Positions 1 through 12,345 of a DNA stretch of 64,000 nucleotides are shown here, piece after piece. Below the pieces are notes generated by a model. That model ran no database searches. It was not told the origin of the DNA and saw only the letters and a list, made by a program, of their open reading frames with translations. This DNA comes from Crocodylus rhombifer (lineage: Eukaryota > Chordata > Crocodylia > Crocodylidae): the NCBI GenBank assembly GCA_038503035.1, contig JAVSML010001154.1, positions 49,411 to 113,410 on the forward strand, written 5' to 3'. The first letter of the stretch is position 1; every line of letters starts with the position of its first letter. The translations under genes and the position numbers were made by a program.

Positions 1-1051
1 ACACACAGTGCACAGGTTGGCACATGGAGAGCTGGCCCTCGGAGCAGCTCAAGGCTACTCAAGTTAGCCCCAGCTCTAGGCCAATTAACCACAGCCCCGC
101 AGTGTGGCTCTGCATGCAACTAAAAGAGCCCCAGTGCCCAGAGCAGGGCCCAGGAAAGGGAAGAACCCCCGGTGTGAGGCTGGAGAAGCAGAGCCAGTAA
201 GGGCTCGGTTCCTGCGGGAGTGCCCTGAGTGCCTAGTGTGGGGCACCAGACCATCGAGAGGAGCCAGAGGTGCTGCCGGAGAGAGGCCCTCACCAGGGGA
301 TGAGCTTTGCCCACTTCAGAGAGGGAGCATGAGTTGCTGGGGAGGCGGGCTTGGGAGAGGAGGGTCTGCAGCCTCCACCCTCTTCCATTGTATGGGGGGG
401 AGGGGTCTACATCCCAGGGCCTTAAACAGGAGGGGCTCCAGGGAACGCCCCATGGGGTGCTGAGTGCACCCATATTTTGTGGTTGTTGTTTTCTACTGTA
501 GAGGTTAATATAGTTATGGGTACTCCTTACAGGAGTTTATATGGGTTTATCTGTCTTTATTGCCCATATGTGTTTATTGCCTATTATCAGAACTTACCTG
601 TATTACTGCCTGTGTACATTGTGGTATTGCTACCCCAGACTACCCGGATTTATCTAAGTTGATGTTCATACATGTTTATTGTGTTGATGCCTTGACTTAC
701 CTGTTCCAAAGTGTTAATGTTTATTCTATGGAAGGGGGTTAATTATTGCGTATGCTGCGAATCACCCAGTTCATGATTTTGCAGGCCCTCGAAGTGGTGC
801 AGTATGTTGATTTCAGGTTACTGTATAAGGTGTTACATACTAATTTTACTGTCAATATTTAATGTTTACAATTCATATTTATGTATTGTAGAAATAAATT
901 GGTATATAGTTGAGCATTTTGTCTCGGCCTGGCTCTGTAGAGAGGAGAGAGAACTGCTCCCAGGTGACAGGTCCCTCTTTCAGCACGCTTGCCTGACCAT
1001 CACCCCGTCCACTGGTGGACAAGGCCCACACCTGGGTATACCCAGGCTACA
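1..1051 (+). mobile_element. LTR fragment, family A copy (3' part, cut by window edge)
   Basis: G/C-rich then T-rich sequence ending in CAGGCTACA at 1051. An AATAAA(TTGG) poly(A) signal at 893-898 is followed by a U5-like region with TGGCTCTGTAGAGAGG and CACACCTGGGTATACC. The same order and spacing recur at 52100-52482 and 61385-62891 (158-160 bases from the AATAAA position to the end), which marks these as three copies of one LTR family. No retroviral coding sequence is seen beside it. Open frames inside are random. Confidence 0.55.
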
Positions 1052-2405
1052 TCAATAAGAAAAATAAATAGCACTTATGTTGACACCTTTTCTATCACCT
1101 CCCCAAGAACCCAAGCACTGTAAGTGCAGGTTTGTAATTTTGTAAAGAGGTAGTTGTATGTGCCAGTTCGAATAGCCAAAAATATGTTCATTCACAGGAC
1201 TACAGCCTGTAGTCCTATACACAACAGAGGGGCGATGTCCTTAATCATTTATTGAGTATACTATGATTCAGTAGGATTTCTAGCTCTGAGAGCATTGGGC
1301 ATTTGGAAAAGGAAGGTTCTTTTAATTTTTTTTGCTTATCTGAGCCCAGAGCAGAAGTACTTAATGGTTGTGGCTGAGTCCAGTACAGAGTTAAAGACCA
1401 TAGAGTGTCATGAGTCCAAGCCAGGATCCAGACTTCTTCAAATTCAGAGTGCTCCAGTCTGAAGGATTAGCTTAGTTTTTGCTTGTGTTGTTGTTGTTAC
1501 TATTATTAAGCATTCATATTTCATTTTTGTATCTTCAAGGGGTCCTGTCAAATTTAATCCACATGGTACAAGGAAAATTAACAGAAATTATTTCTACAAA
1601 GAGTTTAATGAGACTTGTAGCCAACTTTACTTTCTAACATCAATATTGATTTCAGGTCTAGCATGCTGATGCAGTCTCTCTCACTCTGTTTATATTTTAT
1701 ATGATCGTACTTGATTTACACAATGGATTCAGATATTAGTAAACTACATTGTATTTTCTGGACACAGAGAAGATGTTACTACAGTTCAGAAGACTTATGG
1801 CATTTCCTTTAGATCGTGACAGCGCTCTGGAAAAGAGGAAAACTCCCGAGCAAAGTCTGCCTCTGAGCAGATGCTCTTGAGCAATGATCCTTGTGTTGGT
1901 CACTGGTTCTGTGGGCTTCCTTTGGATTAAGGCTATTAGTCGAAAAGGGATTTAATAAGCTTTTGTGCTTTATATTGTCTGTCTGATTATGACTTAGTTT
2001 CCTAAAATAGTCCTACTGATTAGTAAGTCTCAATTTCTCTACATCCTTCTAAGACCTCTGTTGTTTTGGTCGTCTCTTAATTTACCCAGAACACCTTTAT
2101 TCCTTTCATGTACAGAGATGGCCTTCTCAGACAGAAGATGAATGCTTTTAGTAAACTAAATGTTTTTGCCTTCTGGGGAGGATGTACAAGAAATCTGTTC
2201 ATTGTTATGCATTCTGAATATTTTTTCAGTAGAAAACCCCAACAAAATTCCAGCTCCACATCTGTGAAGCATATATACAGAAGAGATCTGTATCACCAAG
2301 CAGCATGTTATTGGGGTAACTTGCTTTTAATATTTTCTCAAATGGTTAGGCACTAGCTGATAATGTGCCTTCCACTTAATACAGGTACACTCGATGTATA
2401 GACAG
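1052..2405. other. Intergenic, AT-rich
   Basis: No exon, RNA gene or recognisable repeat seen. Confidence 0.6.
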
Positions 2406-2661
2406 TGGGCATGTCTACACATGCATGAATGTGCCTTTTCTGATGTGCATTAAGTTTATTACCTCCAATGTGAGGTACTAAATTAATGCATGTTATACTC
2501 CTCTAATGAGCAGCAGTGCATTTGCATGGTTTTTAAGTGATGCTAAATGAGCAGCAGACTATTTTACTGAACATTAGCATAATGTCATTGTTTTTTACGT
2601 GATGCTTTAATGCGCCGTAAAATAGTTACTGTATGTTAAAGCGCATGTGTAGACACGCCTA
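2406..2661. mobile_element. 256-bp MITE, TGGGCATGTCTACACATG termini
   Basis: Terminal inverted repeats TGGGCATGTCTACACATGC and CGCATGTGTAGACACGCCTA. The interior is AT-rich with TTAATGTGCATTAA-like motifs. Same length and ends as the element at 28729-28984. Resembles the MITE-like families reported in crocodilians (name Chompy from memory, not verified). Confidence 0.75.
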
Positions 2662-3307
2662 GTTAAAACACACATCTAGTTTTGAAACTAAGTACAATGA
2701 TGAGTGTAGTGCATTCATTTCTGCTTAATAAAGACTATAAATTGTTTTATGCAGAGCTGATGTAGGCTTTAAATCCTATCAGTGCAAATAGGCATAAACC
2801 AATTAGCACTTCATTGGTGTACTAAGGGGTAAATAATTCCTATTTATATAGTGAAACAATGTTACTGTGTTAACCCCGGAAGTCACTGATTTACCAAAGA
2901 CCTTAAGCATATGCTTAACATTGAGTATGTGAGTAGTTCCACTGAAGCTGGCTTTCAGATAAGCTTACATTTATGCTTTGGCTGAATTAAAACACCTTAA
3001 ATCATAAAAAACACATTGTATTTGGCTTAAAATCCTATCCAGCTGTAGTAATGTCTTAAGAAAGGAACAAGAACTTCAGTTTCTACTATTACTTGTTCAT
3101 ATGAAGTAATACTATTAAGTCATCTCTTTCTTAATGATTAATTGATCTGACAACAACAGCCTGAATTGAATTAGGACTGCACTCAAGTTGCAAGCAGGTG
3201 GATCATGCAGCCACTGTCCTATTCTGGAGCTTTCATCCACAATGAGGAGCAATCTGCACCATTCAATTCAAAGGTGCAGCATTCTCACTCTGGAGAGACT
3301 GGAGACT

Positions 3308-4685
3308 TAGGGTATGTACAGACATTCAGGGAGGTTAAATTGAGTTAAAATTGGCCATTGAATCTAAGGTAAATCCAGATAGGTGAGCTAACTGGGGGGG
3401 AGGGTGGCGGGAATGGGGTTTAGAGGAGCAGGCAGGGTCCATGGGGTGGTTTGGGGGGTTGGGGGAGCAGACATGGTCCATGGAGGGAGAACTGGGGTCC
3501 ACAAGTGGGGTCCACAGGGTGGGTCAGGGGATCAAAGGGAAGGCAGCATCCATTAGGGGGATCATGGAATTGCAGGGCAGGTGGGGTCTGGGGGAGGATT
3601 GGGGTTTAGCAGGGTCCACAGGAGGGGTAGGGGGGCTCTCTTCCCCAGCCCAGGGACCAGGGGCTTTTTTTAGCCCCCCAACCCCTACCACCCACAAATT
3701 AAGAACCCCACTTCCCCCAGTGTACTTGCTTGGTTCCCAGCACTGGCATATGCCAGTTAAAGTGGTACCAAGAAAAGAATTGGGATGATGGGGTTGGGAG
3801 GCTGGCTGGTTTACGGTTGGGGGCAAAGGGGGGGTATCCATCTGGGAGTGAGGGGAGGGGCTGGGGACTACAAATCACCCAGTTCCATGGAAGGGGTACA
3901 AAAAGTGCAGCCCTGATCCAAGGCTAAGTAAAAATATTGAGGGGGCCGAGGGGTGGTTAAATCATGTTAAAAATGGTGACCTGGTCTAACTTAGTTCACC
4001 CAGGTATGGACATTACATTCAGACTGACCTAACCAGGGATCTAAGTGTGAACTGCACAGAAGTTCAGCACACAAACTGGTCTAACAATGGGTGGAACCCA
4101 GTCTAAGATGGAGCTGGATTGATGTGCACTCAAATCAGATTACTCTAGGTTGGACCAATGAATCAAACTTCTGTACAGTTCCCAGCACAGCTCCAGAGCT
4201 GGGAAACTCAGCTGCTGGACTCAGTCCCAGGATTGTGCTTTTCCTACCCCCCCGACTCACCCACCTGGCAAGAGCTATTTTTAGGCCCTGGGCCCCTGCT
4301 TGCCCCGCTGATCCCCCTGCAGACTCCACCTTCCTCCCACCCCATCTTTCTGTGGATCTCCCAATCCCCACCTGCTAGCCCCCTCCAACCCAGCTTGCCT
4401 TAGATTAGGCAGCTATTTTTAATTCGATCTAACCTCCTCGACATCTGTACTTAGCCCAAGTCAGGTATACCTCGGAAGTAGGGTTAATTTAAGATTGGGT
4501 TGGCCATTTTCAGACCAATCTAACTGTCCTGAACTTCTGTACAGTTTGCATGTATATCCACCTAACCAGTGCAAGAGATGGAAGGTTCATACCTGGTGTA
4601 AGGTTTGCACCTGGGAGAACTAAGTTAGATCAGATGGCCATTTTTAATACTATCTAACCCTCTTGAACACCTGTACCTAGCCTTA
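3308..4685. mobile_element. DNA transposon remnant with long inverted ends
   Basis: The left end TTAGGGTATGTACAGACATTC and AAATTGGCCATTGAATC are mirrored by GATGGCCATTTTTAA and ACCTGTACCTAGCCTTAG on the right. CTTAG flanks both sides as a possible part of the target duplication. The left half is G-rich and the right half C-rich, so the element can fold on itself. The part near 4000-4200 is closely related to 21371-21560 and, inverted, to 60895-61080. Confidence 0.5.
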
Positions 4686-4811
4686 GTGTCATAGCTATCT
4701 ACTCCAAGTTAGGTAAGCTGCTTTCAGAACCTGAACACAGAGACAAAATCCTGGTCACCCTTTACAGAGACAATGCAAGCTGCTGAGAAGGCTCTGTACT
4801 TCGTCACACTG

Positions 4812-5051
4812 TGGGCGTGTCTACATGATACGCTGACTGCACACTAGCCAAAAAATACTGCACAGTAATGCATTACAACATGAACAGTGCTAATACACTA
4901 CTGCACAGTATTATCACCTAAAATATGTTTGCCAGCACTACTGCACAGTAACTCCAGTTACTGCGCATTTATTAATTGCTAATACAAGTACTACATAAAT
5001 GCACAGTAATGCCTGCACAGTAGCATCTCTTATAGATGTCTCCAGTGTGTC
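4812..5051. mobile_element. MITE of the same TGGGCGTGTCTACA family
   Basis: Begins TGGGCGTGTCTACATGAT and ends with a weaker inverted copy (TAGATGTCTCCAGTGTG). The interior repeats CTGCACAGTA several times, as does the element at 28729-28984. Confidence 0.6.
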
Positions 5052-7612
5052 CATCAAAGGGGGAAATAAAGAACCTAGAATTAGTCTCTACAATACTTCA
5101 TAACCCTTGTTCAATACCTTTTGTCTGAGAATCAAGCACTTCCAGAAATGAGCATTAACTTCAATAAGAAAAGTTTTCCCCCATGAGATTTCACCTCCTG
5201 TCTAAAGTGACTCACTTTTCTGGGTTTCAACAACATTTCAGGGACAGGCACCTTTTACTACATTAGAGGTTTTTATTGTTTAGTGTCTCTAGATTTCCAG
5301 TTCTTGGAGCTTTTTTTATTCTTCAGGTCAGTGGTCTAGTAGTGAACTATTCTGGACTATGAAAGTATAGTAAATCCATCTTTTTGAAAACCTTAACAAG
5401 CGTTTGCCAGAAAAAACCTTTCACATGAGCACAGTAAGTCATTTTCAAATCACATTTTTAAAAAACAGTTTTGATGATGGCAGGAGATTAGTCCTCATTA
5501 GAAAAATCTATTAGATGTAAATCTGTTCCTGTGTTCTCCTCACTCCATGATTGCTTCACTAATGGCTAACTTTGTTTTTGTTTTGTTTTTCTGGTACAGG
5601 TTTCTTTCTGCTGCTGGAGAATTTGTGACCTAGCTCACATTCTTAGAAACAAAGCAAAATGGTTTGCCTGAGATCAAAAGGAACTGCCTCTGTCTGCACT
5701 GCAGCTGAAAACTGTTGGCCCAGGATGACATCTCTATTGTCTTGCTCATCTATGGAACGAGGAGAAAAACAGAGCTCGATTGTTCCTTTAGAATTATGAA
5801 AGCCCTTTTTTCATTTTAAGTGAGGAAAGAATGACTTACTAGAATGATGACTGTGTTGCTAGTTACCCAAGGCCAGATTGTGGACTCCCACTGGATCATG
5901 AAGTCAGCAAGACAACTCATGCAAACTAATGCTCACCAGAGGAAGTAATCTGGTTCATAATTACTGTTCAGCAGTGCTAGTGAAAAGCTTTTTGAGCAAC
6001 ATTCTGACTAACTTTCATCATCATGCAGACAAAGTAATTTCAGGGGTAAAAAAATTGGGCCAGAGTTTGGTAGATCTAAAAATATCATTTTTAGTAAACA
6101 CTTTTGGAAAAGAATTTGAATTTAAAGCATTCACCATCCTATAACCATTTGCTTGTACTGCATCCAGCAACAGTAAGTATATTCATGTGAACCATTTTTG
6201 TAGTTTTAATTTGGGTGGATTCACAGGTTTAATTTGGTGGAACAAACACAAAACAAATCCAAATGGAGCTGAAACAGTCACACTTTATCTGATTTGTAGC
6301 AAAAAGCTCAAAAGCAGATGGAGCTGCTGAGTTTTGCATGTTTTCCATCAGGACCATAAAACTGGCCTCTAGAAACAGGTGTAAATCATTTTTAGTACTG
6401 CCTTGCATTATTAGCTGAAATGTTAAATCATGACACTGAAATTATAAGCAATGACACTTACACTAAAAAAATATGTCCCAGGTCTGTCCTACTAAAAAGA
6501 AACCACCATTTGGATGTGGAAAGATTAAGATGGCTGTCCAAATGGCAACTAGTCACTCAAAGAGCGGTTCAAATAAAGAACAGAGATCACAGAGCAACAA
6601 TTCCCAGTCTGCATCTGTGACCATTATGGAACTGCAAAAGCCAAGGAGAAATGTTTGTGCAGGAAACTGGACTTCTAAGTGTTTTTCAAAGGTAAATTGG
6701 AGCTGTATCTTGTTTTGCTGATCAATTAGAGCAGAGCTCACATATTGAATGAAACAGTCAGACTCCTTTGACTGTGAAAGGTAAATGAACAATGAATGAT
6801 CATACCACTATCAGAGTTACTCTAACAGTAACCATAAACTTTAGTTATCTGTGGATGTATCCAAGGCAGCTATTGGCACACTCTTTTTATATGATGGACA
6901 CAACTAGGGAGTAGTGATTTCTCCATCATAGGGTGCTTGTATATGCTACAGCATTTGATCCTTGTTAATTTACCTTGCCTTAAAAATGTTAACTCAGGTT
7001 ATTTTAGTGCATCATGTTTGCGTTTACATACCACCAGCTTTCAAATGAATTAAGCCCCATGTGTAATTCCATGCAAATTCCAGCAGGGGGAGCCAAATAC
7101 CAATCTAGCTTGGATAGCCCTGCCCCTGCTCCCACTAGCCCAGTAAAGCAAAATTCCTGACATTTGGTTGCGGGGGAGGAGGGGTGCAGAGGCTGAGGCT
7201 GCTACAGGGCAGGTGGGGTGGGGGGTTGCTTCTGAGGGCAGTGGGGAACTCCATGGTCAGCGGGGCAGCACAGGGTTTTCCTGGACATGTCCTCTTTTTC
7301 ATGTGCTAACAGGTTCTGACTGTCAATAGGCTCATATAGAAACATAGAAAAAGCAAGCTTTGGTCTTAGTCCATAAAGTGAAACTAAATTAAAAAAATTC
7401 ATATCTTCATAGAAGGCCAATATTACCTGAAACTAACCACTAACTACTATTGCCCAAAGGGTCCTGGAAATCTCCAATGTCCAGCATACACAGGTTAGAT
7501 TATCAGTGATTTGGAAGCTAAATACGTGGCTGGAAGAGATGGAGCATCTCACACAGATTCTCTAGCATTTGGCAAAAATGCAGAGAAGCAAGGCCTGAAG
7601 TTAGATAAGATG
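5052..7612. other. Intergenic, AT-rich
   Basis: Only short random frames. No splice-bounded coding segment or repeat that I can name. Confidence 0.6.
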
Positions 7613-7617
7613 CACGC

Positions 7618-8646
7618 TGTGGCAGGCCAGTAGGTGGTGGTCCTGCACTGAGCCACTCACCTCACTGTACCCAACCACCTTCCAGGCTCCGAGTGCCTCC
7701 CTGGGGGCGCCTCGTGTCCGGCCAACCCCCTTCCTGGAGCAAACCCACTAGCCTGGGTAAGGCCGCCACCACCCAGAGTCTGGACTGATCCGGGACGTGT
7801 GCCATCTGGAAAAACACAGGCCTATTAGCCCTTGAGGGTACTTGACCCACTGCAAGAACTTGGGGTGCTTCCCTCAGTCTGAAGCACAAGTAGTGGTCTC
7901 CCTTAGTCTGCCAAACCAAGGAGACCCCAAAACATAATTTAGCCCCTCTCCCAATAAGTCTCCTATGCTATGTACACAAGAAAACGTTATTGGTTACAAG
8001 GAATAGGTTTGAAATAGGGTATAGGCTAGAGCAATATTGGAGAAATTCCTTAGAGCAAAGTGGCATGGTAGCCTTTGATCACGTATCTGAGTTACTGCAA
8101 GCTAGATATCTAGTTAGATCTCAGGGAGCTTACTCATGAGTATCATCCAGAGACAGGTGGAGAATTCCTCTAGAGGCAGGCAGTTCATTGATCATGAGTT
8201 TCAAGGGAGAGAGAGCAAGTTTCAGATGGTTCACCTTTTCTCTGTGAGTTTTCATCATGGTTACTGCCCCTCCTCCTTAACTTATATAGACCTTACGACC
8301 TCATTTACCCAATCCAATGAAGCTCAGCAACTATTGGCTGCCAGTCAACCAATTTGAAATGCATCACTGGTTGCTGGGTAGACTGGCAGAGTCTTTAGCT
8401 CCCTCCCAGTCACGTTGGCGTTACTTAGAACAATAGGGAGCTAAGTCCCTCACCCAGGTGTGTGATGCCAGTCACCTAGGCAGAGGGAGCAGGTTCCCCC
8501 CTCCCTCAGGAATGTATCCAGGTCAGGTTACAACTCAAGGCTACATGAAGAGATGGGACGGAGGAGTCTGCCCTTTGCAGTGACCATGGTAACCACATTG
8601 TCAGGCTGCAGAATTTGGGGAGAGACAGAGATGGTATTCTGCCACA
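7618..8646 (-). mobile_element. Solo LTR on the minus strand
   Basis: The segment has ends TGTGGCAG...CTGCCACA, an 8-base perfect terminal inverted repeat of the TG...CA kind, flanked by CACGC (7613-7617) and CAAGC (8647-8651), a 4-of-5 target duplication. On the minus strand it has a CCAAT pair (CAACCAATTT on plus, and GCCAATAG near 8331-8337) about 45-60 bases before a TCTATATAAG TATA box (8281-8290), the layout of an LTR promoter. No internal retroviral genes flank it, hence solo. I did not find a clear AATAAA downstream. Confidence 0.55.
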
Positions 8647-9099
8647 CAAGCCAAACTAAAAAAACCTTGCCTTATCTCAAACAAAATGTGAACTGTGATA
8701 GTCAGAGCCACTGCTGAAAATAAGACTCTGTATGCCATTGGAAGAGGACTATTGGAAGAGGGTGGTCTGGACAGAATGTTCCCTACGCTATTGTGAATTT
8801 GGGGGAAAATTCTCAGTATGATAGGTGCCGAGAATGTGCGGGCCTGAGGGCCCTAGCACCCCCTCAGGAAGAGGGCTGTTGGGGCCCAACCATGAGGAAA
8901 AATATGTAATATTTCTTAGGAATTATGACAGAGGGGCAGGGATCCAAGTTTTCCATTCACTGTGTAAAAATACATTTTTTTTTCACTTAACAGAGAATAA
9001 TGTGGGAATCCCCAGGTTTCCCCTTGCAGATTGGCAGAGTTCCAGCCTGCAGGGGGCTGCAGGGGGCTGGGGGGAGCAGGGAGGGCAGTCAGAAGCAGG

Positions 9100-9775
9100 G
9101 GGTGCCACATACATGTGCATGGCAGCCAAGCAGTGGTAGAGAGCAGCTCCCACAGCATCTTCCAGGTAAGTCTATGGGGCTGAGGGAGGGGGCACAGGTG
9201 ATATGGCAAGGAGGCACAGGCAACACAGCAGAGGCGCATGGGGGGTCAAAGCAATGCGGTGGGGGAAAGGGGTATGTGCCCCCTAAGATTTCTGTGCTCA
9301 GTGGAGTGCAGGGCCACAGCTGGGCTGGACCAGCTCTGTGCAGGAGCTGTCTCCACAGTCCAGCAGGCAGGACCCAGTGCAGGTAGGAGCGCCACACCAT
9401 CATGGCCACCAAGGTGAGCCACAGCAGTGGGGGCATGGAATTTTGTCCCTGCTGCTTCTGGGCTAGCAGGGGACACCTCACCTTGGTGGCCATAGTGGCA
9501 CAGTACTCCCTCCAGCCCCAGGACCTGCCTTCTGGGCTGTGGGGGTGGCTCCTGCTCAGAGTTGGTCCAGCCCAGCTGCACCCCCAAGCCCAACTGCGGG
9601 TGCAGAAATCTTGGGGGGCATGTGCCTTCTCAACCCCCTGCCATGTTGCCTGTGCCCCCTCCTGCATCCCCATGTATCACTTGTGCCCCTTATCCCCTTT
9701 CCCCACACACCAACCCTGTTTCCAACACATTGGGGGACTGGGAGCGGGGTGGCACATGCCCATCATCTTAGCCCC
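9100..9775. mobile_element. Foldback element (long imperfect palindrome)
   Basis: The left arm (about 9100-9415) and right arm (about 9480-9775) are inverted copies. Shared blocks include GGCACAGGCAACA, AAGATTTCTG, GGGCTGGACCA and ATGGCCACCAAGGTGAG. The centre is near 9445. The long frames on both strands here mirror each other and are not genes. No terminal target duplication was identified. Confidence 0.6.
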
Positions 9776-10203
9776 TCCCCCCAGCAAAAATAAAAGTTGG
9801 TGCCTACGCTCAGTACTAAAGTAGAATTTTGTTCAAGGACCCCAGGATGGTGATCTTCAACTGCTAGAAGGTATGTGAGTGTATTCATAAAATCGGACAA
9901 ATAGGCTTTAGCCAAGAAAGCACACATCTTCTTGAACATATTAGTCTATAAGATATCACCTTGCCTTCTGCCTGACTTCAGACTACCACAGCTAATTACC
10001 TCTCTGTCTTGATAGTTCATGCCTGTATTCATGCCCCAACCATCTACACTGAAAACCCCTAAACTTGTGTCCTGGTATGAGTTCAGCACAGGCCCATAAG
10101 CTTTCTTCAGCTACTGACTAGGTAACCATGTAAACTGCAACCACCTCTGTACATGGCCACTTTGCATCGTGGTTGAAGCATAAGCATTTGCTACCATATT
10201 CAG

Positions 10204-10994
10204 CAGGGGTGTGCGAAGCAGGCCCCGTTCGATTCAGATTCGGCCCAAATCAGGGACAGTGATTCAATTTGTTGATTTGAATCACTGTCCCTGATTCGAT
10301 TCAGCCGAATCCAAAATGAAGATTTGATGCTGTTTTGGACATAGACACTGATTTAAATGTTTTTCCTACATACCTTGAGGTACCAGCATGGCTCGTGAAC
10401 GCTGTGATGTGGGGTTCATGGAGCATCCCACAGGAATGGGGGGGGTGGGGGGTGGGGGGCCCTCCATGTGCTCAGTAGCAAACCCAGAAGTGGACCAGAA
10501 GTACTTCCAGTCCATTCCCAGATCCGCCAGGAAGTACAATGGAGGGCTCCCACACCCTTCCCCTGGTGCAGTGATTGGCTGTGGGGGGATCCCAGGTGCC
10601 CCCCCAAACCCAGGAGGCACCAGTCACCAAGCTGGGAGGGCATGGGGGGGGTGCCCTGCGCACTCCCCAGCAGATTCGGAAGCGCTTCTGGTCCACTTCC
10701 GGGTCTACTGCTGAATGCATTGGGGAGCCCCCCGCACTGCTGTGGGACACTCCATGCACCCCAGCATCACAGCATTCACGAGCCCCTGCTAGCTAGAGGT
10801 ATGTAGAAAAAACTTTTAAAGCTGTGTCTATGTCCGAATCACTCCGAATCTTTCCGAATTGATTCGGAGGGTTCTGGTTTGATTCAGAAAAATTAAAGGG
10901 GCCTCTGGTTCGATTTGGATTCGGTAATTCGGCCACTGATTGAACAGACATTCAGCCCAATCCAAGTCAAGGACTGAAACTTCACACAGCCCTA
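10204..10994. mobile_element. hAT-like foldback element with 8-bp target duplication
   Basis: Ends CAGGGGTGTGCGAAG and CTTCACACAGCCCTA are inverted repeats, flanked by ATATTCAG (10196-10203) and ATACTCAG (10995-11002), 7 of 8 matching. An 8-bp duplication is the hAT hallmark. The arms continue inwards: CTCGTGAACGCTGTGATG near 10392 pairs with CATCACAGCATTCACGAG near 10765, and AGAAGTGGACCAGAAG pairs with TCTGGTCCACTTCCG. A perfect 20-bp hairpin stem lies at 10248-10267 and 10277-10296. No transposase is encoded. Confidence 0.8.
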
Positions 10995-11002
10995 ATACTC
11001 AG

Positions 11003-11874
11003 GTACAAGAAGTCTTCTGGAAGCAATCTAACAATTCCCTATTCCAGTGCTTTTCAGCCTTTCTGTACCAGCCCTCCTACTGTTTATAAGCTGTGTTGGA
11101 CTATTTAACTCCCATTTAGTATTAACACCTAATTTTCTTTGGAGATTGCTGTCCTGGGTTGAAAGAGGTGGGGGAAGGATGGAAATGTTTTCTGCCAGAG
11201 CTTCTATTGATCACTCATATTTTTTACAGAGCTAAATCAATGACACTCTCAATGGCTAAGTCCAAGAGATTCTATTTCCCCTGCCAAATAGGGGCTCTCC
11301 ATCAGCTGGAACACCAGTTTGTGGGTACCATTCAAGTGCTGGACACTTAAGGCAGCCTATTAACGGTCTTCCTACAATTTACCCACCCCTGGAATGTGAT
11401 GCTTGCTAATTCGAGTCAATTTACACCCTGTGCTAAACCTGCTGTGAAGGTAGGTGTTGGAGGAATTAGCCTCATGTCCCTACTCCTGCTTTTGGGACAG
11501 ATACCACAGCTGATGGAAACAGTGTTGGTGTAGCCAGCAGTCAGGGGACTGATGTGCTGCTACTGCAGCCACCATGGAATGACATCACCAGCTGCATTCA
11601 GAAGAGGTAAATTCAGCACTAGGACCATGTGGCATCTGCAGTAGGGGATGGCTATTCAATTAATGCCCCAGTTGCTGGCTGTCCCAACACTTCCCTCCAG
11701 CAGCAACTGTGCCTATCCTGGCACCAGCATGAGGCTGCCCCAAGTCCTTTTGTCCCTGGCCCTGACCCCTGCTCCTGTTGAAGGAAAGACTAATTGGGCA
11801 GCTGCCATTCTGGAGCTGCCTCTAAGGCAAAGTCCAGAGCTCATGTCCTGCTTGGTGAGCCCAAGAAGATGAAG
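11003..11874. other. Intergenic
   Basis: Between a hAT-like element and a CR1 tail. Nothing recognised. Confidence 0.55.
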
Positions 11875-12345
11875 AAAGATGTGGACACATTAGAAAGAAT
11901 CTGTTGGAGACTAAAAGTAATAATAATATTAGAGGTCTAGAAACTGGGCTTATAAGAAAGAGTTGGAGGAACAGAGATTACGTAGTCTAGAGAAGAAAAG
12001 ACTGAGGTGGGATTTAAATACAATTTTGAAATACCTGAAGGGTGGCAAAGGATGGTAATACACAATCCCTGTGGCTGCAGGGAAAAGGATAAAAGCTTTA
12101 AACTGCAACACGGGAAATGTAGGTTGAATATTAGGACGAACTTTCTCACTATGAGGATAGTCAAGCATTGCAATAGACTGCTTAGAGAGGTTGTGGAATC
12201 TTCATGCTTGAAAGTTTTTAAGACCAGATTAGACAAACACTTGTCTGGAATAGTTTAAACAGGGATGATCCTACCTTGAGCAGGGAGCTGAGTTGGATGA
12301 CCTTCTGCAATCCCTCCCAGCCCTACTTTTCCATGATTCTTTGAA
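11875..12345 (+). mobile_element. CR1 LINE 3' fragment, sense on plus strand
   Basis: Typical CR1 3' region: AATATTAGGACGAACTTTCT, AGAGAGGTTGTGGAATCTTC, AGATTAGACAAACACTTGTC, then the GAGTTGGATGACCTTCTGC, CCCTCCCAGCCCTACTTTTC end and a final ATGATTCTTTGA. The copy is 5'-truncated and frames are broken, so it is inactive. Confidence 0.85.

Noticed and set aside
9089..9673. 194-codon minus-strand frame and several long plus-strand frames
   Set aside because: They lie in the arms of an imperfect palindrome and mirror each other. No domain is recognisable.
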